Counted from the stretch's first letter, positions 16,200-24,583 are shown. The stretch is 45,510 nt of DNA from Oscillospiraceae bacterium (GCA_020025655.1 JAHHRR010000012.1:1-45510); one strand, 5' to 3'. Notes: generated by a model from the letters alone, not told the origin. Translations and numbers: made by a program.

Positions 16200-17900
16200 T
16201 TACTCCTCCTTAGTAGGGCCTGCCAGAAGCTCAGAGCCTATGCCGCTTTTTCTGACCTGATTGAGAGCAATTCCCATTTCCTCGGAAATTATCTGCGTAA
16301 CCTGCGGGCCGCAGAAGCCGCCCTGACATCTGCCCATGCCTGCTCTCACTCTGCGCTTGACTCCGTCCACAGTATCGCAGGGAATACTGCGGTGCAGCGC
16401 CTCAATTATCTCTCCCCTGCTTATCTCCTCGCAGCGGCAGACAATCACTCCGTAGTCAGGATTTTCTTCAATAAGCTTCTCCCGCTCCTCATCGCTGAGC
16501 ATGGCGGCTCTGGGAATAGGTTTTCTTACGGGATTGAAGCTTTTATTTTCCTCTGCACCGCCCAGAACCTCTAAGCAGAGCTTTGCAAGCTCCACTGCGA
16601 TTGCAGGCGCCGCCGTAAGTCCCGGAGACTGGATGCCTGCGGCGTGTACAATATTTTTAACCCACTTCCCCTTTCGGATTATAAAATCCTCCTCATAGTT
16701 CGGGGCACGGACACCGGTAAAGTACCTGATGCCGTCTTTGAGATTAAGCTCCGGCAGAACTCCCGACTGCTTTTTGAATACTGCCTCGATTTCCTCTCTA
16801 TGGGTGGAATAGTCCTCGCAATCGGGGGTTTCCACCGCATTGGGGCCTATAAGCAGGTTATCATCCACTGTATGAACTATGCCGCCGCCTTTGGTATGAC
16901 CTTTCTTAGTATCCGCTGTTCCGAAAATGGATGCGATGGCGTTCACCTGACGGGAAGCTTTTTTATCAAGAATAGTATTGCTGCCCCGTCTGGGGTGGAT
17001 AGTGAAAAATCTGTCTCCTGCCATTTCGGCTATATCATCCGAAAAGACTCCCGCTGCATTTATTACAGCCCTTGTCTTTATACGTCCTCTGTTTGTGTTT
17101 AAGCTCTTTATGCTGCCGTTTTCGGTTTCCATGCCGATAACCGCAGTGTCGAAGAAAAATTCCGCTCCGTTATCTGCCGCATTTTCCGCATAGGCAATGC
17201 TCAGGCCGTATGGGCAGACAACGCCTGCCGTGGGATAGAGCAGACCGCAGGTAATTGCTCCGTTCAATTCCGGCTCACGCTTCATGACCTCCCTACGGTT
17301 TAGATATTTGCAGGGAACCTTTAATATTCTGTTCCAGTACGGAGTAAACAGCGGCAGCAGAAACTTCCAGTATTTTTTATCGAAGCATATTATCTGCCCT
17401 GTATATCTGAAATCCACGCCCAGCTCTCTGCACACCTCAGGATACATAGCATTTCCCAGATGGTTGAACTTCTGCTTCATGCTGCCGGGTTTAAGATCAA
17501 TTCCGGGGTGTATCATTCCGTCATTTCTCGAAGATGCCTGCATGGCTACATCATGGCATTTGTCAAGCACTGCGACTTTAAGATTATACCGCATAAGCTC
17601 TCTTGCAGCGGAGCAGCCTATAATTCCCGCTCCCACAATGACTACGTCAAACTCTCTGCCCTCAAGGCTGCTGTCATGCACCTCGGGCAGTATCATTTTA
17701 GATTTTTGAGCCGTTTTGCAGACTATATCATTAACCACTGTGTACTTTTTCCTGTTTGCGCACAGAAGTCCGGCCTCCACAACCTCCGACCACTCATCCA
17801 GCTCTCCGTGCAGAGTGAGTACATCGTCAGTCAGTTCTGCCTGTACCCTGCTGCCGAAGTTTTCTTTCAGTATCTTGTTGACTCTCTTTAAATCTGACAC
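16200..17900 (-). CDS. GlpA-like FAD oxidoreductase with N-terminal BON-like and C-terminal BFD [2Fe-2S] domains
   Basis: There are three parts. Residues 5-62 resemble a BON domain (VNKILKENFG, LTLHGELDEWSEVVEAG, VVNDIVC). Residues 84-440 are a DAO-type flavin oxidase with VVIVGAGIIGCSAARELM and the substrate-site stretches SSRNDGMIHPG and ARVINAAGVFSDDIAE-like sequence. Residues about 485-545 are a BFD-like [2Fe-2S] domain with VCRCEE and GRCQGGFCG. It resembles anaerobic glycerol-3-phosphate dehydrogenase A and L-2-hydroxyglutarate oxidases. The start is GTG 17900 with AGGGG 8 bases upstream. As first gene of the operon, divergent from the TetR gene, it is the likely target of that regulator. 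Confidence 0.88.
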   Translation of the reverse strand: MSDLKRVNKILKENFGSRVQAELTDDVLTLHGELDEWSEVVEAGLLCANRKKYTVVNDIVCKTAQKSKMILPEVHDSSLEGREFDVVIVGAGIIGCSAARELMRYNLKVAVLDKCHDVAMQASSRNDGMIHPGIDLKPGSMKQKFNHLGNAMYPEVCRELGVDFRYTGQIICFDKKYWKFLLPLFTPYWNRILKVPCKYLNRREVMKREPELNGAITCGLLYPTAGVVCPYGLSIAYAENAADNGAEFFFDTAVIGMETENGSIKSLNTNRGRIKTRAVINAAGVFSDDIAEMAGDRFFTIHPRRGSNTILDKKASRQVNAIASIFGTADTKKGHTKGGGIVHTVDDNLLIGPNAVETPDCEDYSTHREEIEAVFKKQSGVLPELNLKDGIRYFTGVRAPNYEEDFIIRKGKWVKNIVHAAGIQSPGLTAAPAIAVELAKLCLEVLGGAEENKSFNPVRKPIPRAAMLSDEEREKLIEENPDYGVIVCRCEEISRGEIIEALHRSIPCDTVDGVKRRVRAGMGRCQGGFCGPQVTQIISEEMGIALNQVRKSGIGSELLAGPTKEE

Positions 17901-17929
17901 AGTCTCGACCCCTTTTGGTTTGAAGTTAG

Positions 17930-17943
17930 CCAGTCGACCGACT
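17930..17943. promoter_or_regulatory. Candidate TetR operator
   Basis: The palindrome AGTCG-AC-CGACT lies about 35 bases upstream of the GlpA-like start, between it and a possible promoter: a minus-strand TATAAT at 17965-17960 with TTGTCA at 17990-17985, though the spacing of 19 is long. Its position is right for repression of the operon by the divergent TetR protein. The half-sites are short, so this is tentative. Confidence 0.35.
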
Positions 17944-18095
17944 TACTTTATACAATATTATTATATTTGTCCCTTAAATACAAGTGACAATGCAGTTCAA
18001 ATGTATAAATTGTATAATTTCATGTCTCAGATGCAGATTTAGATACAATATTTTTCCAAAATATCCCTGTTTAACTTATTATTACAATCTTATAA

Positions 18096-18124
18096 TTGAC
18101 TATCCTATACACTTAAAGTATACT
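18096..18124 (+). promoter_or_regulatory. Promoter of the TetR gene
   Basis: TTGACT (18096-18101), 17 bases, TATACT (18119-18124), about 30 bases upstream of the TetR ATG, which has AGGAAGG at 18139-18145. Confidence 0.75.
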
Positions 18125-18154
18125 GAAATTCAGAAATCAGGAAGGTGTTAAACT

Positions 18155-18730
18155 ATGGCTGCACCACGTTATGAAAATTTAAAATCTCAGATTCTGGATG
18201 CCACAGCCTCTCTGCTGCGTGAAAACGACTTTGAAAGCATTTCCCTTGCTAAAATTGCTGCCGCCGCCGGTGTCAGCAAGGGTACTGTATATTACTATTA
18301 CTCGAATAAAGACGATATTCTCTTTGATGTTGCCGACCGCTATCTGTGTTCACTTATGGATGAGCTTTTGGAGTGGGTTGACAACAGAGATAAGGATACT
18401 AATCTGCAAAGGCTTCTGGGCTTTGTTTTGAAGCGTGGTATGGGTGATGAATTCGGTAATCTGCGGCTGTACCTTATTGGTGCCAGTGTTTCAGGCCATA
18501 ATGCCCTGCGTGAGCGGTACATCGATCTGTACGCCCAGTTCCAGAAAACCCTCGCAAGCCGTCTTGCCCAGCGTGCGCCTGAATCCGATGCTGATTTTAT
18601 CGCATGGCTGACCCTTGTTATTACCGACGGTCTGCTCATTCAGAAGCAGCTTGACCCTCCCAGTCTCGATATTGATGTATTTTTAAATAAAACTGCCGGT
18701 CTATTGACCTCAACGGCTGAAAATAATTAA
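18155..18730 (+). CDS. TetR family transcriptional regulator
   Basis: The 191-residue protein has a TetR N-terminal helix-turn-helix (about 10-56: ILDATASLLRENDFESISLAKIA with the recognition helix in GVSKGTVYYYYSNKDDIL). The helical C-terminal ligand domain is unlike any one I recognise. It is divergent from the GlpA-like operon across 254 bases, so it most likely represses that operon and perhaps the convergent CoA-transferase unit as well. The ligand is unknown. The start is well supported by the ribosome-binding site and promoter. Confidence 0.92.
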   Translation: MAAPRYENLKSQILDATASLLRENDFESISLAKIAAAAGVSKGTVYYYYSNKDDILFDVADRYLCSLMDELLEWVDNRDKDTNLQRLLGFVLKRGMGDEFGNLRLYLIGASVSGHNALRERYIDLYAQFQKTLASRLAQRAPESDADFIAWLTLVITDGLLIQKQLDPPSLDIDVFLNKTAGLLTSTAENN

Positions 18731-18738
18731 AAAAAGAG

Positions 18739-18756
18739 CGTATCCAATGATACGCC
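18739..18756 (-). terminator. Terminator hairpin, minus direction
   Basis: The stem GCGTATC/GATACGC with a 4-base loop is followed on the minus strand by CTCTTTTTTT. It would end transcripts from the CoA-transferase gene about 155 bases downstream of that gene's stop. Confidence 0.65.
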
Positions 18757-18771
18757 CCATAAAACAGCTAA

Positions 18772-18817
18772 AGGTACGGTGCAGCTCCGCTTTGTGAGCA
18801 CACCGTACCTTATCTTT
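18772..18817 (+). terminator. Terminator of the TetR gene
   Basis: An 11-bp stem (18772-18782 with 18802-18812) encloses a structured loop and is followed on the plus strand by ATCTTTTT. Confidence 0.7.
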
Positions 18818-18823
18818 TTCTGC

Positions 18824-18871
18824 TGAGCGAAGGTGATATGCAAATGATATCTGCGTTATATCTCCTCGCTT
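18824..18871. repeat. GATATC-rich palindromic repeat element
   Basis: The stretch begins AGCGAAGGTGATATG, has ATGATATC in the middle and ends TATATCTCCTCGCTT, so its ends are complementary (AGCGA/TCGCT, AGGNGATAT/ATATCTCCT) and it carries three GATAT-type units. This style of short repeat with GATATC joints is, in my experience, common between genes in Clostridia. No coding function is apparent. Confidence 0.45.
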
Positions 18872-18911
18872 AAAGCATTCTTTTATTCAGCAGCACCGGC
18901 AGATGCTGTTT

Positions 18912-20129
18912 TTATATAATTTTCTTGCTTTTTAAAATTTCAATCTGCTCGTCACTGAAGCCGGAATCTTTAAGAACCTGCTCGGTGTCTTCGCCGATTT
19001 TGCCGGTAGGCTTGATTTCCCGTCTGGTATACTCGCTGAATGTTATAGGCGGTACAGGAACTTGTAGTTTAAGGCCGTCCTTAAACTCAACCTCCTCCAG
19101 GAAGTTATTCGCCTTTACCTGCTCGTCATCCACAATCTCATTGATCTGTGAAACAACCTCGCAGGCAATATCATGGGCAGTAAGGAGCTTTTTCCATTCA
19201 GCACTGGTTTTCTGAAGGAAAATCTTATTAAGTCTTAAAACTGCTTCATGGGCAGAGCCGTATTTCCTGAGGGTATCGTAACTTTCAAATCTGGGATCAT
19301 CCGCAATGTCCTCAATACCCAGAAGTTTGGATATCTTGCGCAGCTCAGCCTCATAGTTATTTACAAACAGTCCCAGCCAGCGTCCGTCACTGCAAAGATA
19401 GTAGTTTGCAAACATATCCAGCGGATAAAGCTGATCGGGATTGTGGTGCTGGTGGAACTGGCTTTTTATAAGTGCATTGCCGTTGCACCACACTCCGCCC
19501 GCCATGAGAGATGTGCTAAGTTCTGTACCATGGCCGGTGCGTTCTCTTGCAACAAGCGCCATGAGAATACCTGAGAGGAAAATAAAGCTTACAGCAATAT
19601 CTCCGAAGCCGTAGGCAGGTGTAAAGGGAACGCTGCCCTTTGCAACCCAGTCGCTTACCGCACCGGAACGCATCCAGAAAGCTGTTGCATCATAGGCACG
19701 CCTTCTTGCATCGGGTCCTTTCTTGCCGAAGCCGGAAAAATCTGCGAAAATAAGTCTGGGGAAACGATCTTTCAAAGCCTTGTAATTAAATCCAAGATTT
19801 TTAAGCGGCTGAAGGCGCATATTGGTTATGAAAATATCTGCATCTTCAAGAAGCTTCATCAGGGCTTCCTTGCCGTCTTTTTTCTTGAGGTCAATACTTA
19901 TAAGCTTTTTGCCGTTATTATGCATGGTAAAAATCGGATTGCGGTAGTCCTCGCAGGGAATATCCAGCTGCTCGCCGGAGCGGCGCAGTATATCGCCTGA
20001 TGCTGCCTCAACCTTAATTACCTCCGCACCGTAGGCACACAGCATCTCCGAGGCAGAAGGTGCAGCAACAACATTTGCCAGTTCAATTACTTTTATCCCG
20101 CTCAGCGGCATATCTTTGAGTTTTTCCAT
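18912..20129 (-). CDS. CaiB/BaiF family CoA-transferase (family III)
   Basis: The 405-residue enzyme has the family opening PLSGIKVIELANVVAAPSAS and the catalytic aspartate D147 in RRAYDATAFWMRSG, with EVIKVE near 40. Family III enzymes move CoA between carboxylic acids through an aspartyl-CoA thioester; known substrates include formate/oxalate, carnitine, aromatic lactates and bile acids. No dehydratase, ligase or bai-type gene adjoins, so the substrate is open. A strong AAGGAGGAAAT site precedes the ATG. It is a single-gene unit next to the TetR gene. Confidence 0.9.
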   Translation of the reverse strand: MEKLKDMPLSGIKVIELANVVAAPSASEMLCAYGAEVIKVEAASGDILRRSGEQLDIPCEDYRNPIFTMHNNGKKLISIDLKKKDGKEALMKLLEDADIFITNMRLQPLKNLGFNYKALKDRFPRLIFADFSGFGKKGPDARRRAYDATAFWMRSGAVSDWVAKGSVPFTPAYGFGDIAVSFIFLSGILMALVARERTGHGTELSTSLMAGGVWCNGNALIKSQFHQHHNPDQLYPLDMFANYYLCSDGRWLGLFVNNYEAELRKISKLLGIEDIADDPRFESYDTLRKYGSAHEAVLRLNKIFLQKTSAEWKKLLTAHDIACEVVSQINEIVDDEQVKANNFLEEVEFKDGLKLQVPVPPITFSEYTRREIKPTGKIGEDTEQVLKDSGFSDEQIEILKSKKII

Positions 20130-20162
20130 ATTTCCTCCTTGTCTGGGCTAAACATTATCATA

Positions 20163-20191
20163 ATTTTATCACACTTTTTTCCAAGTTTAAA
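20163..20191 (-). promoter_or_regulatory. Possible promoter of the CoA-transferase gene
   Basis: On the minus strand TTTAAA (20191-20186) and TAAAAT (20168-20163) are separated by 17 bases, about 33 bases upstream of the start. The match is moderate and other A/T-rich alternatives lie close by. Confidence 0.4.
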
Positions 20192-20273
20192 GCTATTTTT
20201 TCAAATAAATGGATTCTGCCGGCCTTTAAAGTTGTGCTTTCATCAAATTATTTATTAAACGGCTCAAAATCTG

Positions 20274-20302
20274 TTGACAAAAATTCTGTCTCTTGTTATA
20301 TT
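20274..20302 (+). promoter_or_regulatory. Promoter of the ABC-ABC-YgbA-YbaN operon
   Basis: TTGACA (20274-20279), 17 bases, TATATT (20297-20302), about 60 bases upstream of the first start codon. Confidence 0.8.
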
Positions 20303-20303
20303 A

Positions 20304-20319
20304 GTTAGCGGATTCTAAC
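20304..20319 (+). promoter_or_regulatory. Candidate operator at the transcription start
   Basis: GTTAG-N6-CTAAC lies immediately after the -10 element, spanning the predicted start site. A second small palindrome, GGGA-TTTT-TCCC, follows at 20321-20332. TTAG/CTAA half-sites recall metal- or redox-dependent repressor boxes (DtxR or Fur type) in Firmicutes, but the spacing does not match one I can name. Confidence 0.4.
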
Positions 20320-20363
20320 CGGGATTTTTCCCATAAATACACAGTTTTTCAGAGGTACAGCAT

Positions 20364-22094
20364 ATGATGATAAACAAAAGGCTCATTAACACTGTGAGCG
20401 AAAGCAAAAAATATATTGCTTTAAACTTATGCTTCCAATGGCTTTCACTTGCCGCCAACATCGTTATGATGTGGACTGTGACCGCCTTTTTGGGAGCTCT
20501 TTTTACTGATTCAAACAGCGCAGACTGGGTTTTAACTATCTGCGTTTCCGCAGGATGCGTAATTGTCAGATACGTCTGTTCGGTTCTATCCGCAAAGATG
20601 AGCTATCTTTCCGGCAAAACCGTCAAAATCAGGCTCAGACAGATGATTTACGAAAAGCTCCTCCGTCTGGGCAGCTCATATAAGGAAAAAGTACAGAGTT
20701 CTGAGCTTGTTCAGCTCAGCGTCGAGGGTGTTGACCAGCTGGAAACCTATTTCGGCTCCTACCTGCCTCAGTTTTTCTATGCTACTCTTGCTCCCCTTAC
20801 ACTCTTTATAGTGCTGAGCTTTGTTAACTTCCCCTCCGCAATCGTGCTTATGGTATGCGTGCCCCTTATACCTGTTTCCATTGCTCTGGTGCAGACATGG
20901 GCTAAAAAGCTTCTTTCTAAATACTGGGACAAGTACACCGGGCTGGGTGACAGCTTCCTTGAAAATCTTCAGGGTCTTACCACCCTTAAAATCTACAAGG
21001 CTGACGAGGCAAAGCACAAGCAGATGAACGAAGAGGCCGAAAGCTTCCGCCGCATCACCATGCGTGTGCTTATTATGCAGCTTAACTCCATCTCCGTTAT
21101 GGATCTTGTGGCTTACGGCGGCGCTGCACTGGGTATTATCATGGCAGTTACTCAGATGGCAAAAAACAATATCGGTCTTTCACAGTGTCTGCTGATTATA
21201 CTGCTTTCCGCAGATTTCTTCATTCCCATGCGTATGCTCGGCAGCTACTTCCACATTGCCATGAACGGCATGGCTGCATCCGACAAGATGTTCAAGATTC
21301 TCGATCTGCCCGAGGGCGAGCCTAAAACCGCCGAGGTCGGTTCCGACTGTTCCATTACCGCAGAGGGTTTAAGCTTCTCCTATGACGAGTCCCGTGAGAT
21401 TCTCAAAAACATCAGCTTCACCTTCCCCATGGGCAAGCTTACCGCTCTTGTAGGTAAAAGCGGCTGCGGTAAATCAACTGTTGCAGGTCTTATTTCCGGC
21501 AGAAACAGGAATTATTCCGGCAGTCTTAAAGTCGGTGATACTGAGATAAGCGAAATTGCCGAGAGCAGCCTTATGCAGAATTTCTGCTACATCTCAAACC
21601 GCTCCCACCTCTTTAAAGGTACTGTCAGGGAAAATCTGCTTCTGGGCAATCCTCAGGCAGACGAAAAGAGCATGATCGACGTGCTTTCCCGTGTAAAGCT
21701 CTGGGACTTTTTGAAGTCTGAAAAGGGTCTTGATACCGAAATTCTTGAGGGCGGCTCTAATTTCTCCGGCGGTCAGCGCCAGAGACTCGCCCTTGCAAGG
21801 GCTATTATTCACAACAGCCCCGCCTATATTTTCGACGAGGCAAGCTCCAATATCGATGTAGAAAGTGAAAACGACATCATGGCTCAGATTCATGAGCTTG
21901 CTAAGACCAAAACCGTTATTCTTATCTCCCACCGCCTTGCAAATGTTGTTGATGCAGATAACATTTATGCTATGGAGGACGGAGAAATTAAGGAAAGCGG
22001 TACTCACGCTGAACTTTTGAGCCGCAAAGGCTTATACAGCAGACTCTGGGATGCACAAAGCTCCCTTGAGGAATATGTTAAGGAGGTTGAATAA
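20364..22094 (+). CDS. ABC exporter half-transporter, permease-ATPase fusion (CydD-like)
   Basis: The 576 residues begin with about six transmembrane helices (about 20-300, type I exporter fold). The ATPase domain (about 325-570) has Walker A VGKSGCGKST, signature FSGGQRQRLALARAI and Walker B AYIFDEASSNID. It resembles the CydD/CydC exporter branch, whose best-known members move cysteine or glutathione across the membrane. No cydAB genes lie here. Its stop overlaps the next start by one base, so the two halves probably form a heterodimer. Substrate unknown. Confidence 0.88.
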   Translation: MMINKRLINTVSESKKYIALNLCFQWLSLAANIVMMWTVTAFLGALFTDSNSADWVLTICVSAGCVIVRYVCSVLSAKMSYLSGKTVKIRLRQMIYEKLLRLGSSYKEKVQSSELVQLSVEGVDQLETYFGSYLPQFFYATLAPLTLFIVLSFVNFPSAIVLMVCVPLIPVSIALVQTWAKKLLSKYWDKYTGLGDSFLENLQGLTTLKIYKADEAKHKQMNEEAESFRRITMRVLIMQLNSISVMDLVAYGGAALGIIMAVTQMAKNNIGLSQCLLIILLSADFFIPMRMLGSYFHIAMNGMAASDKMFKILDLPEGEPKTAEVGSDCSITAEGLSFSYDESREILKNISFTFPMGKLTALVGKSGCGKSTVAGLISGRNRNYSGSLKVGDTEISEIAESSLMQNFCYISNRSHLFKGTVRENLLLGNPQADEKSMIDVLSRVKLWDFLKSEKGLDTEILEGGSNFSGGQRQRLALARAIIHNSPAYIFDEASSNIDVESENDIMAQIHELAKTKTVILISHRLANVVDADNIYAMEDGEIKESGTHAELLSRKGLYSRLWDAQSSLEEYVKEVE

Positions 22095-23749
22095 TGAAAA
22101 GATCCGGTTTAAAAGTAATGTTTCGACTCTCCGGCCTTGTAAAGCCGCTTATGGGCTATATGTGCCTTGCGGTTCTTATGGGTATTCTGGGTAATCTCGC
22201 CGCAAGCTTTATTACCATTCTCGGCTCATTTGCAGTTACCAAGCTTATCGGGTTTGATTTTTCACTGAGCTTTACATGGATTTTTGTGCTGCTCGGTGTG
22301 TTCGCACTTTTCAGAGGTCTGCTCCGCTACGGTGAGCAGGGCTGCAACCACTACATTGCATTCAAGCTTCTGGCTATCATCCGTGACAAGGTTTTTGCCG
22401 CTCTGCGCAGACTCTGCCCCGCAAAGCTTGAAGGAAGAGACAAGGGCGATCTTATCTCCCTTATCACCTCCGACGTTGAGCTTCTGGAGGTCTTTTACGC
22501 CCACACAATCTCTCCTATTCTGATTGCAACAATCTTTTCCATAATAATGTGCTGCTTCATCGGCTCCTACTCCTACATTTTAGGTCTTATCGCCCTTGCA
22601 GCCTATCTTTTCGTGGGACTTGCGGTTCCTGTTATCGTGTCAAAGCTCAGCGGCGACAAGGGACTGAGATTCAGAGATAAATCAGGCCGTCTCAGCGCCT
22701 TTGTTCTGGACAGCCTTCGTGGACTTTCCGAGACTATTCAGTTCGGCGCCGGTCAGCAGAGACTTGAGGAAATCACCTCCCGCAGTAAGGAGCTTGCAGG
22801 CGAGGAAGAGAGCATCAAGCGCCGTGGCGCACACGGAACTGCTGCTGTGGGTCTTATAATCATTGCCTTTGACCTTGCAATGCTCTTCAGCTCCGCACAC
22901 CTCTATTCTCAGGGCGTTATAGTCTTCGACGGTGTAATCATCTCAACTGTTGCACTTATGAGCTCCTTCGGCCCTGTTGTATCTCTTGCAAATCTTGGCT
23001 CAGGCTTGCAGCTCACCTTTGCAGCAGGAAACAGAATTCTCGATATTCTCGACGAAGAACCCGTAACCGAGGACGTTGAGGGAATGCAGGATATAGACTT
23101 TGAGGGTGCTGAGGTCAAAAACCTCTCCTTCTCATACGGAAACGAAGAAATTCTTTCCGATTTAAGCCTTACTATTCCCAAGGGTAAAATTGTCGGCATA
23201 ATCGGCCGCAGCGGAAGCGGAAAATCCACCCTGCTCAAGCTTCTGATGCGCTTCTGGGAGGCAGGCTCCGGCGAGGTTTTGATCTCCGGTAAAAACATAA
23301 ACTCCGTCAACACAGACAATCTCAGAGATATGGAGAGCTTCGTAACTCAGGAAACCGAGCTTTTCCATGACAGCATCAAAAATAACCTGCTTATCGCAAA
23401 GCAGGATGCAAGCGACGAGGAAATAATCGCCGCCTGCAAGAAAGCTTCAATCCATGACTTCATAATGACTCTTCCTCAGGGCTATGACACAAATGTCGGC
23501 GAGCTTGGTGACACCCTCTCCGGCGGTGAGCGTCAGAGACTGGGTCTTGCAAGAGCATTTCTGCATGAATCCGATTTCATGCTGCTGGATGAGCCCAGCT
23601 CAAATCTTGACAGCTTAAACGAGGCCGTAATTCTGAAAGCGCTCGACGAGCAGAGAGAAAACAAAACCGTCGTTCTTGTTTCTCACCGCAAGTCAACTAT
23701 GGGCATTGCAGACAAGGTCTATTCAGTCGAAAACGGGAGACTCAGCTAA
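22094..23749 (+). CDS. ABC exporter half-transporter, second subunit (CydC-like)
   Basis: This 551-residue partner of the upstream gene has six predicted helices in 1-290. The ATPase domain has Walker A IGRSGSGKST, signature LSGGERQRLGLARAF and Walker B FMLLDEPSSNLD. Both half-transporters keep canonical Walker and signature motifs, with no degenerate site visible. The ATG overlaps the preceding TAA, and the TAA of this gene overlaps the start of the YgbA gene, so all are tightly coupled. Confidence 0.88.
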   Translation: MKRSGLKVMFRLSGLVKPLMGYMCLAVLMGILGNLAASFITILGSFAVTKLIGFDFSLSFTWIFVLLGVFALFRGLLRYGEQGCNHYIAFKLLAIIRDKVFAALRRLCPAKLEGRDKGDLISLITSDVELLEVFYAHTISPILIATIFSIIMCCFIGSYSYILGLIALAAYLFVGLAVPVIVSKLSGDKGLRFRDKSGRLSAFVLDSLRGLSETIQFGAGQQRLEEITSRSKELAGEEESIKRRGAHGTAAVGLIIIAFDLAMLFSSAHLYSQGVIVFDGVIISTVALMSSFGPVVSLANLGSGLQLTFAAGNRILDILDEEPVTEDVEGMQDIDFEGAEVKNLSFSYGNEEILSDLSLTIPKGKIVGIIGRSGSGKSTLLKLLMRFWEAGSGEVLISGKNINSVNTDNLRDMESFVTQETELFHDSIKNNLLIAKQDASDEEIIAACKKASIHDFIMTLPQGYDTNVGELGDTLSGGERQRLGLARAFLHESDFMLLDEPSSNLDSLNEAVILKALDEQRENKTVVLVSHRKSTMGIADKVYSVENGRLS

Positions 23750-24093
23750 TGAAAAAACAAAGCACCGAAGAAAAACGAGAAAACGAGAAATTTGTGGTTG
23801 GGCAGATGATCTCCCTCTACTGCCGCCGCAATCATCACTCTAAAGGCTTCTGTCCTGAGTGTCAGGAGCTGTATGACTATGCAAGGCTGCGTATCGACAA
23901 ATGTCCGTTCATGGAGACCAAAACCTTCTGCTCCAACTGCAAGGTTCACTGCTACAAGCCCGATTATCGGGAGAAAATCCGTGCAGTAATGCGCTGGTCC
24001 GGCCCCAGAATGTTATTTGTCCACCCTGTTATGGCAATCAGACATCTGATTCTCAGCATAAAAGAAAAAAGGAGATTTGCCAATGAATCTTAA
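23749..24093 (+). CDS. YgbA family (nitrous-oxide-stimulated promoter) protein
   Basis: The 114-residue cysteine-rich protein has motifs MISLYCRRNHHSKGFCPECQ (about 21-40) and KTFCSNCKVHCYKPDYREKI, then GPRMLFVHPVMAIRHLI. Members of this family, such as E. coli YgbA, are induced by nitrosative stress; the molecular function is not settled, and the conserved cysteines suggest a metal site. Coupling to two ABC half-exporters hints at a nitrosative or thiol stress role for the whole operon, which is inference. Confidence 0.85.
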   Translation: MKKQSTEEKRENEKFVVGQMISLYCRRNHHSKGFCPECQELYDYARLRIDKCPFMETKTFCSNCKVHCYKPDYREKIRAVMRWSGPRMLFVHPVMAIRHLILSIKEKRRFANES

Positions 24094-24472
24094 AAAAGTT
24101 ATTTTCATCGTTCTGGGCTCCATAGGTCTTGCCGTGGGCGCAGTAGGAGCTGTGGTTCCCATGCTCCCCTCATTCCCCTTTTTGCTTCTGGCTGCTTTCT
24201 GCTATGCCCAGAGCTCAGAAAAACTTCATACCTGGTTTATAAACACAAACCTCTACAAGAAAAATCTTGAATCCTATGTTCAGGGTAAGGGTATGACGGT
24301 TAAAACCAAAAGCAGAATCCTGCTTACTGTTACAGCACTTATGTCCATCGGCTTTATAATGATGAGTGAGGTTCCTGTGGGACGCATTGTTCTCTCTGTT
24401 GTCTGGGCATTGCATCTTATCTACTTCGTCTTTGGTGTACGAACTATCCCTGAAAGCGACACTGCTGAATAA
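24083..24472 (+). CDS. YbaN family (DUF454) membrane protein
   Basis: The 129-residue inner-membrane protein begins MNLKKVIFIVLGSIGLAVGA and continues VVPMLPSFPFLLLAAFCYAQSSEKLHTWF, the DUF454 signature block. About three helices are predicted: one at 5-38 and two at about 80-118. I start at ATG 24083, which has AGGAG 8 bases upstream; it overlaps the YgbA-family gene by 11 bases. YbaN function is unknown. Last gene of the operon. Confidence 0.87.
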   Translation: MNLKKVIFIVLGSIGLAVGAVGAVVPMLPSFPFLLLAAFCYAQSSEKLHTWFINTNLYKKNLESYVQGKGMTVKTKSRILLTVTALMSIGFIMMSEVPVGRIVLSVVWALHLIYFVFGVRTIPESDTAE

Positions 24473-24534
24473 GCCTGAAAATCCCCTCTATCACCTGCAC
24501 ACTGTTCAGGCTGTATAAAAATATTTTTCACACA

Positions 24535-24574
24535 AAAATCATCGGGCAGAACAAAAGTTCTGCCCGATGATTTT
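24535..24574. terminator. Bidirectional terminator
   Basis: A perfect 18-bp stem (24535-24552 with 24557-24574, AAAA loop) has T-rich or A-rich flanks in both directions. It ends the YbaN operon and the opposing lipoprotein gene. Confidence 0.9.
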
Positions 24575-24583
24575 ATTTTTTGT

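Noticed and set aside
18912..20129. Bile-acid or carnitine CoA-transferase assignment
   Set aside because: Family III is clear but no bai or cai neighbours exist, and substrate cannot be read from the sequence.
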